Positions 7,333 through 11,036 of a stretch of DNA of 11,036 bases are shown here, piece by piece. The stretch comes from JBHHZJ01 sp046758005. Lineage in GTDB: Bacteria; Pseudomonadota; Alphaproteobacteria; Kiloniellales; J153. The stretch's first letter is position 1. Every line of letters starts with the position of its first letter. The DNA lies in NCBI GenBank assembly GCA_046758005.1, contig JBHHZJ010000107.1, forward strand, positions 1 to 11,036. Direction: 5' to 3'. A model generated the notes under the pieces. The model did no database searches, was not told where the DNA came from, and saw only the letters and a list, made by a program, of their open reading frames with translations. The translations under genes and the position numbers were made by a program.

Positions 7333-8261
7333 GTGTGAATCCGTCGTTGGCGCGCTCCGACCGTAGCGGGGCCGCGACGAGAAGTAAACCGGCGCCACAC
7401 GCAAAGCCGGCGCCCGGACTCTATCTCGTGGCCACCCCGATCGGCAATCTGGCCGACATCAGCCTGCGCGCGCTCGACCTCTTGGCGACGGCCGACGTGA
7501 TCGCCTGCGAGGACACACGGGTCACCCGCAAGCTCCTGGCCGCGCACGCCATCCAGGCGCGTCTGGTCCTTTACCACGAGCACAACGCCGAGCGAATACG
7601 GCCTCGGCTCATTGAAGCGATGAAATGTGGCGAGGCGGTGGCGCTGGTCTCGGACGCCGGGACGCCGCTCGTGTCCGATCCCGGATACAAGCTGGTGCGC
7701 GCGGCCATCGGCGAGGGCTTGGCGGTCACGGTCGTGCCCGGACCGTCGGCCGCGCTGGCCGCGCTCGTGCTCTCCGGCCTGCCGAGCGACCGTTTCCTTT
7801 TCGCCGGCTTTCTGCCCGCCAAGGCGGTTGCGCGCCGCCGGGCGCTCGATGACCTCGCGCCGATCCAGGCGACCCTGGTGATCTTCGAATCCGCGCGCCG
7901 TTTGCCGAAGACGCTCGCCGACATGGCGGCGGCGCTCGGCGCGCGCGAGGCCGCGGTGGCCCGTGAGCTGACCAAGCTGCACGAGGAGGTGCGCCGCGGC
8001 GCGCTGCCGGACCTGGCCGCGCACTACCGTGCGGCCGGTCCGCCCAGGGGCGAGGTCGTCATCGTCGTCGGGCCGCCGATCGAGTCGCGCCGCGAGACGA
8101 CGGACGAGGACCTCGACGCGCGGCTGCGCGCCGCGCTCGACGGCGCCAGCGTGCGCGACGCCGTGGCCGCGGTCGCGGCGGCGACCGGCGCGCCGCGGCA
8201 AAGGGTCTACGCGCGCGCCTTGGCGCTGGCCCGGGCCCGCAAAGGGCACGCCCGGCGATGA
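7317..8261 (+). CDS. rsmI: RsmI, 16S rRNA (cytidine1402-2'-O)-methyltransferase
   Basis: RsmI uses S-adenosylmethionine to methylate the ribose of C1402 in the decoding centre of 16S rRNA. It belongs to the tetrapyrrole-methylase fold. Motifs from the ATG at 7317 are GLYLVATPIGNLADISLRAL (34-53), ACEDTR (63-68), HEHN (87-90), VSDAGTPLVSDPG (111-123), VPGPSAALAAL (140-150) and ELTKLHEE (217-224). A helical C-terminal domain with QRVYARALAL closes the 314-residue protein. About 33 residues precede the core, a basic, Pro/Ala-rich extension; E. coli RsmI has almost none. The start is uncertain: ATG 7317 has AGGG directly abutting it (no spacing), while GTG 7335 has GAAGA 5 bases upstream. No start codon lies nearer the core except TTG 7347. 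The 5' end overlaps or abuts the divergent lipoprotein gene. The stop overlaps yraN by 4 bases. Confidence 0.93.
   Translation: MSAKTRVNPSLARSDRSGAATRSKPAPHAKPAPGLYLVATPIGNLADISLRALDLLATADVIACEDTRVTRKLLAAHAIQARLVLYHEHNAERIRPRLIEAMKCGEAVALVSDAGTPLVSDPGYKLVRAAIGEGLAVTVVPGPSAALAALVLSGLPSDRFLFAGFLPAKAVARRRALDDLAPIQATLVIFESARRLPKTLADMAAALGAREAAVARELTKLHEEVRRGALPDLAAHYRAAGPPRGEVVIVVGPPIESRRETTDEDLDARLRAALDGASVRDAVAAVAAATGAPRQRVYARALALARARKGHARR
7360..7388 (-). promoter_or_regulatory. Candidate promoter for the LpoA-like gene
   Basis: On the minus strand, TTTACT (7383-7388) and TACGGT (7360-7365) are exactly 17 bases apart, with moderate consensus matches. Transcription would start around 7350-7354, about 20 bases before the GTG at 7332. 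The box lies inside the 5' coding part of rsmI on the other strand. Confidence 0.4.
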
Positions 8262-8683
8262 GGCGCGCGGGCCCGAGCGGCGCGAACGTCGCGCGGCGGC
8301 GGCGGGCCTACGGCCGGGGACGCAGCGCCGAGCGCCGCGCCGCCTGGTGGCTGCGCCTGAAGGGTTACCGCATCCTCGCCCGTGGCGTGCGCGTGCCGTT
8401 GGGCGAGATCGACCTGGTGGCGCGGCGCGGCCGCGTGCTCGCCCTTGTCGAGGTCAAGGCGCGGCCCAGCCTGGCCGCAGCGCACGAGGCCCTCGGCCCG
8501 CGTCAGCGTCGCCGGATCGAGCGCGCCGCAGCGGTCTTCCTGCAGCGCCGCCCCGACCTCGCCGCCCTCGACCTGCGTTTCGACGTGGTGCTGATCGCGC
8601 CGCGTCGCCCGCCACGCCACATCGCCGACGCTTGGCGCGCGGAGGAAGCTTGGCGCGGCACGCGGCCCGTGCGTAAGGTATAG
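8258..8683 (+). CDS. yraN: YraN, UPF0102 family nuclease-like protein
   Basis: This 141-residue, strongly basic protein has the UPF0102 signature: GRSAERRAAWWLRLKGYRIL (21-40), GEIDLVARRG (49-58) and LVEVKAR (63-69). Glu25, Asp52, Glu65 and Lys67 match the E...D-ExK arrangement of the restriction-endonuclease-like fold (related to Holliday-junction resolvase Hjc). A nuclease role is therefore plausible but not established for the family. The start ATG at 8258 overlaps the rsmI stop (ATGA), so the two are probably co-translated. rsmI/yraN proximity is widespread in proteobacteria. The last 25 residues are Arg/Trp-rich and less conserved. The gene ends just ahead of a hairpin and the BON-protein gene. 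Confidence 0.92.
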   Translation: MRRAGPSGANVARRRRAYGRGRSAERRAAWWLRLKGYRILARGVRVPLGEIDLVARRGRVLALVEVKARPSLAAAHEALGPRQRRRIERAAAVFLQRRPDLAALDLRFDVVLIAPRRPPRHIADAWRAEEAWRGTRPVRKV

Positions 8684-8696
8684 GCGGCGGTAAGCG

Positions 8697-8713
8697 GCGG
8701 CCTCCGAGGCCGC
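8697..8713 (+). repeat. GC hairpin between yraN and the BON-protein gene
   Basis: GCGGCCTC-C-GAGGCCGC is a perfect 8-base inverted repeat around a single base; as RNA the stem would be about 6-7 pairs. Only GTTTCG follows, so it is at best a weak terminator. It ends 7 bases before the AGGGAG ribosome site of the next gene and could modulate its expression or protect a transcript end. Confidence 0.45.
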
Positions 8714-8720
8714 GTTTCGA

Positions 8721-8726
8721 AGGGAG
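8721..8726 (+). promoter_or_regulatory. Ribosome binding site deciding the BON-protein start
   Basis: AGGGAG lies 5 bases before GTG 8732 and 14 bases before the in-frame ATG 8741. Spacing therefore favours the GTG start. Confidence 0.6.
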
Positions 8727-8731
8727 AGTCA

Positions 8732-9361
8732 GTGCGCGACATGACGGTGCGTACCGCAATCGGCCGCTGGCCGGCGTTGCTCGCCCTTTGCGCCGGGCTG
8801 GGCCTGTTGCCGGGCGCCTGCGCGCCCGCCGGTCTCGCGGTCGGCGCCGGCGCCACGGCGGGCGTGGCCTCCGCGCAGGAGCGCGGATTCAAGGGCACCC
8901 TGAACGACCAGGCGATCCGCCTGGAGATCAATCATTTATGGTTCCAGGAGAACGTGTCGCTGTACAGCAAGGTCAACCTCCAGGTCCAGGAGGGCCGTGT
9001 GCTGCTCACAGGGAACGTGCCCGACCCGGACACGCGGGTGAACGCGGTCCGCCTGGCCTGGCAGGCCAAGGGCGTGCGCGAGGTGATCAACGAGATCGAG
9101 ATCGACGACGCCAGCTCGCTGAGCGACGCCGCGCGCGACGCGTGGATCTCGACCAAGCTCAGGGCCCGGCTGCTCGCCGACCGGGAGGTCGACGCGATCA
9201 ACTACTCCATCGAGACCGTCAACCGTTCGGTCTACCTCATGGGCATCGCCCAGAACCAGGCCGAACTCGACCGGGTGATCGACCATGCCCGGGACACCGC
9301 CTACGTGCGCCGCGTGGTCAGCTACGTGCGGCTCAAGGCCGCGCCGGGCGCGGCCTCGTGA
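8732..9361 (+). CDS. DolP-like exported double-BON-domain protein
   Basis: The 209-residue protein has a signal sequence (hydrophobic residues about 14-29) ending LPGAC. Cys30 would be the lipidated residue, although Pro at -3 is unusual for a lipobox. A Gly/Ala-rich stretch (33-48) and two BON domains follow (about 58-124 and 132-202). BON1 contains GRVLLTGNV and VREVINEIEI; BON2 contains ARDAWISTKLRARLL and SVYLMGIAQ. E. coli DolP (YraP), an outer-membrane lipoprotein that supports envelope integrity and binds anionic phospholipid, has the same order and closely similar motifs (VLLVGQ, VYNEI, DTWITTKVRSQLL, VFLMG), and its gene also lies near yraN. Envelope maintenance is the inferred role. 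GTG 8732 is chosen from its ribosome site. A signal-peptidase-I cut after ASA (46-48) is an alternative that would give a soluble periplasmic form. SirB1 follows after 13 bases. Confidence 0.87.
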   Translation: MRDMTVRTAIGRWPALLALCAGLGLLPGACAPAGLAVGAGATAGVASAQERGFKGTLNDQAIRLEINHLWFQENVSLYSKVNLQVQEGRVLLTGNVPDPDTRVNAVRLAWQAKGVREVINEIEIDDASSLSDAARDAWISTKLRARLLADREVDAINYSIETVNRSVYLMGIAQNQAELDRVIDHARDTAYVRRVVSYVRLKAAPGAAS

Positions 9362-9374
9362 GGCGGCCGCCGCC

Positions 9375-10229
9375 ATGGACTGGTCCCCGGCGAGCGGACG
9401 CAAGGAGCTCGAGGCGCGCCTGCGCCGCGTCGGCGGCCAACTCGATTCCGAGATCGACCTCGGCGAGGCGGCGCTCCTGCTCGCCGCGCTCGACCGCCCG
9501 CGCGTGCCGCTCGAGCGTTACGCGCGCCACCTCTGGCTGCTCGCTCGCGACACCGCCGAGCTCGGCGCGAGATACGGCGCCGCCCGCTCGCTTCAAGGCC
9601 GGGTCGATGCGCTCAACGCGGTGATCCTGGAGCGCTACGGCTACGCCGGCGACCGGCTTACCTACGACGACCTGCAGAACGCCAACCTGATGCGCATGAT
9701 CGACCGGCGCAGGGGGCTGCCCGTGGCGCTCGGCATCCTCTACATCCACGCCGCGCGCGCCCAGGGCTGGGCGATCGACGGGCTCAACTTCCCGGGCCGC
9801 TTCCTGCTGCGCCTGGACCTGGCCGGGGAGCGCGCGATCCTCGATCCTTTCGACCGTGGCGCGCTGCGCGGGCCCAGGGAGTTGCGCGAGCTCCTGCGGG
9901 CGGTGGCCGGCGCGCAGGCGGAACTGCGGCTCGATCACACCGCCCCGGTGTCGAGGCGCGACATCCTCCTGCGCCTGCAGAACAACATAAAGCTGCGCCT
10001 GCTTCAGGACAGGCGGGCGGAGCAGGCGCTCGGCGTCGTCGAGTCCATGCTGATGTTCGCCCCGGGCCACGCCGGGCTGTGGCGCGAGGCGGGCCAGTTG
10101 CATGCGCACCTCGGCAACCTGCGCGCCGCCGTGATGGCGCTCGAGCATTTCCTGGACCTGGGCGGGCGCGACGCCGAGCGCCACGAGGCCGCCGCGCTCG
10201 TGCAACGGATCAAAGGGCAGCTCAACTGA
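9375..10229 (+). CDS. SirB1 family protein (transglutaminase-like fold plus TPR)
   Basis: The 284-residue cytoplasmic-looking protein has no signal peptide. The central part (about 75-165) fits the SirB1/transglutaminase-like core, with NLMRMIDRRRGLPVALGILY (104-123), GLNFPGRFLLRL (136-147) and ILDPFDRGAL (155-164). The C-terminal part (about 200-284) looks like TPR helices, with NNIKLRLLQDRRAEQAL and a closing pair around HLGNLRAAVMALEHFL. Many relatives have His in the FPGHF motif; here it is Arg142. The family's function is unknown, and the name comes from an early Salmonella invasion-regulator locus. The start ATG 9375 has GAGG (9360-9363) 11 bases upstream; a longer open frame back to 9285 lies inside the BON gene and is unlikely. 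It is the last gene before a strong terminator. Confidence 0.88.
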   Translation: MDWSPASGRKELEARLRRVGGQLDSEIDLGEAALLLAALDRPRVPLERYARHLWLLARDTAELGARYGAARSLQGRVDALNAVILERYGYAGDRLTYDDLQNANLMRMIDRRRGLPVALGILYIHAARAQGWAIDGLNFPGRFLLRLDLAGERAILDPFDRGALRGPRELRELLRAVAGAQAELRLDHTAPVSRRDILLRLQNNIKLRLLQDRRAEQALGVVESMLMFAPGHAGLWREAGQLHAHLGNLRAAVMALEHFLDLGGRDAERHEAAALVQRIKGQLN

Positions 10230-10257
10230 ACGGCGCTCGCTGCGCGCCGTTTATTTT
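10229..10257 (+). terminator. Rho-independent terminator after the SirB1-family gene
   Basis: An 8-base-pair stem AACGGCGC (10229-10236) / GCGCCGTT (10244-10251) with a 7-base loop is followed by TTATTTT. It overlaps the last base of the SirB1 stop codon. It closes the rsmI-yraN-BON-sirB1 unit and separates it from gshB. Confidence 0.85.
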
Positions 10258-10285
10258 CGCGTAGGCCGCCGCGCCGGGGAACGCG

Positions 10286-10291
10286 TATAGT
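10286..10291 (+). promoter_or_regulatory. -10-like box upstream of gshB
   Basis: TATAGT matches TATAAT at 5 of 6 positions and stands out in GC-rich sequence, 36 bases before the gshB start. No good -35 is found at 16-18 bases. A promoter is expected here because a terminator precedes it. Confidence 0.45.
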
Positions 10292-10327
10292 TCGCCGCGG
10301 ACCCGTAGCCGGGAGTCGGATACGCGC

Positions 10328-11036
10328 ATGAGCCTTGCCGTTGCGATCCAAATGGATCCCGTCGAAGCGATCGACATCCATTCCGACAGCACCTTCGCGC
10401 TCGCGCTCGAGGCGCACCGGCGCGGCCACGGCCTGTACCATTACCTGCCGCAGAACCTGACCTTCCGCGACGCTCGGGTGTTCGCCCGGGCCCGGCCCTT
10501 CGCTCCACGACGCGACCCCGGGCGTCCGGCGGACTTCGGCGCGTCGGAAACGATCGATCTCGCGACCATGGACGTCGTGCTGATGCGCCAGGACCCGCCC
10601 TTCGACATGGCCTACATCACCGCGACCCATCTGCTCGAGCATATTCACCCCGAGACGCTCGTGGTCAACGATCCGGTGCACGTGCGCAACGCGCCGGAAA
10701 AGCTGTTCGTCACCCATTTCGCCGGGCTCATGCCGGCGACCCTGATCACCAGCGACCGGGACGAGATCCGCGCCTTCCGCGCCGAGCACAAGGACATCGT
10801 GGTCAAGCCGCTGTTCGGCAACGGCGGCGCCGGCGTGTTTCACATCGGGCCGGAAGACGAGAACCTGAACGCGCTGCTCGAAATGTTCACCACCTTCTAC
10901 CGCGAGCCGATCATGGTGCAGCGCTATCTGCCGGAGGTGCGCGCGGGCGACAAGCGCATCATCCTGATCGACGGCAAGCCCGCCGGCGCGATTACGCGCA
11001 TCCCGGCGCCGGGCGAGGCGCGCGCCAACCTGCACG
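10328..11036 (+). CDS. gshB: Glutathione synthetase (3' end beyond window)
   Basis: GshB joins glycine to gamma-glutamylcysteine with ATP, the last step of glutathione synthesis, in the cytoplasm. The first 236 residues are visible. They show an N-terminal domain starting MSLAVAIQMDP and the signature LMRQDPPFDMAYITATHLLE (85-104). VNDPVHVRNAPEKLF (113-127) follows, then the ATP-grasp glycine loop KPLFGNGGAGVF (160-171) and QRYLPEVRAGDKRI (198-211). About 80 residues, including metal ligands of the ATP-grasp core, would lie past the window. The ATG at 10328 is preceded by GGGAG (12 bases away) and CGGA (7 bases away). The frame has no stop before the edge. It follows a terminator and so is probably transcribed separately from the rsmI unit. 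Nothing seen is unusual. Confidence 0.96.
   Translation, partial: MSLAVAIQMDPVEAIDIHSDSTFALALEAHRRGHGLYHYLPQNLTFRDARVFARARPFAPRRDPGRPADFGASETIDLATMDVVLMRQDPPFDMAYITATHLLEHIHPETLVVNDPVHVRNAPEKLFVTHFAGLMPATLITSDRDEIRAFRAEHKDIVVKPLFGNGGAGVFHIGPEDENLNALLEMFTTFYREPIMVQRYLPEVRAGDKRIILIDGKPAGAITRIPAPGEARANLH

Noticed and set aside
4453..7338. 961-codon plus-strand open frame crossing phaC and the LpoA-like gene
   Set aside because: It is out of frame with phaC and antisense to the lipoprotein. Its product is a featureless Arg/Gly/Pro/Ala mix, as expected when stop codons are rare in GC-rich DNA, and no family motif is visible.
10004..11035. Minus-strand open frame opposite the sirB1 end and gshB
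   Set aside because: It runs straight across a clear terminator and opposite gshB, whose conserved motifs are on the plus strand.
1..11036. CRISPR arrays, insertion sequences, tRNA genes, riboswitches, toxin-antitoxin or defence genes
   Set aside because: No spaced direct repeats, transposase motifs, tRNA-like cloverleafs or known aptamer cores were seen on either strand. All substantial reading frames are accounted for by housekeeping families.

Overview
The window is a very GC-rich stretch of chromosome (about 70% G+C by eye). It carries 11 recognisable protein genes, two of them cut by the window edges. Gene content and order point to an alphaproteobacterium, most likely of the Rhodospirillales type. 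The pointers are hrcA upstream of grpE, hrcA divergent from rph, rph-rdgB-hemW chained by 4-base stop/start overlaps, a class I PHA synthase, and a proteobacterial-type gshB. The order assignment is inference from gene order and protein style, not a measured phylogeny.

Layout. Bases 1-1202 (minus strand) hold the start of grpE and the whole of hrcA, a heat-shock control unit with a good sigma-70-like promoter at 1226-1254. Bases 1203-1424 are the divergent control region, the longest gene-free stretch in the window (222 bases). Bases 1425-3984 (plus) form a tight operon: rph (tRNA 3'-end trimming), rdgB (cleansing of non-canonical NTPs) and hemW (radical SAM, heme-related). Bases 4109-5911 hold phaC with its own strong ribosome binding site. 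Bases 5959-7332 (minus) encode a lipoprotein of the LppC/LpoA family (penicillin-binding protein activator), convergent with phaC. From about 7317 to 10229 (plus) run rsmI (16S rRNA 2'-O-methylation), yraN (UPF0102), a double-BON protein resembling E. coli DolP, and a SirB1-family protein, ending in a clear intrinsic terminator. gshB (glutathione synthetase) then starts at 10328 behind its own -10-like box and runs off the window.

How the genes relate. The segment from the LpoA-like gene to the BON protein matches a neighbourhood known in enterobacteria (rsmI divergent from lpoA-yraN-diaA-dolP) with rearranged strands and no diaA. It suggests a conserved link between cell-envelope assembly and translation genes. 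The rest is housekeeping: proteostasis, RNA processing, nucleotide sanitation, heme, carbon storage and redox.

I looked for an undescribed system and did not find one. There are no mobile elements, CRISPR arrays, tRNA/rRNA genes or toxin-antitoxin-like pairs. The points most worth a second look are the interlocked 5' ends of the LpoA-like gene and rsmI, and a few substituted motif residues in the SirB1 and HemW proteins.
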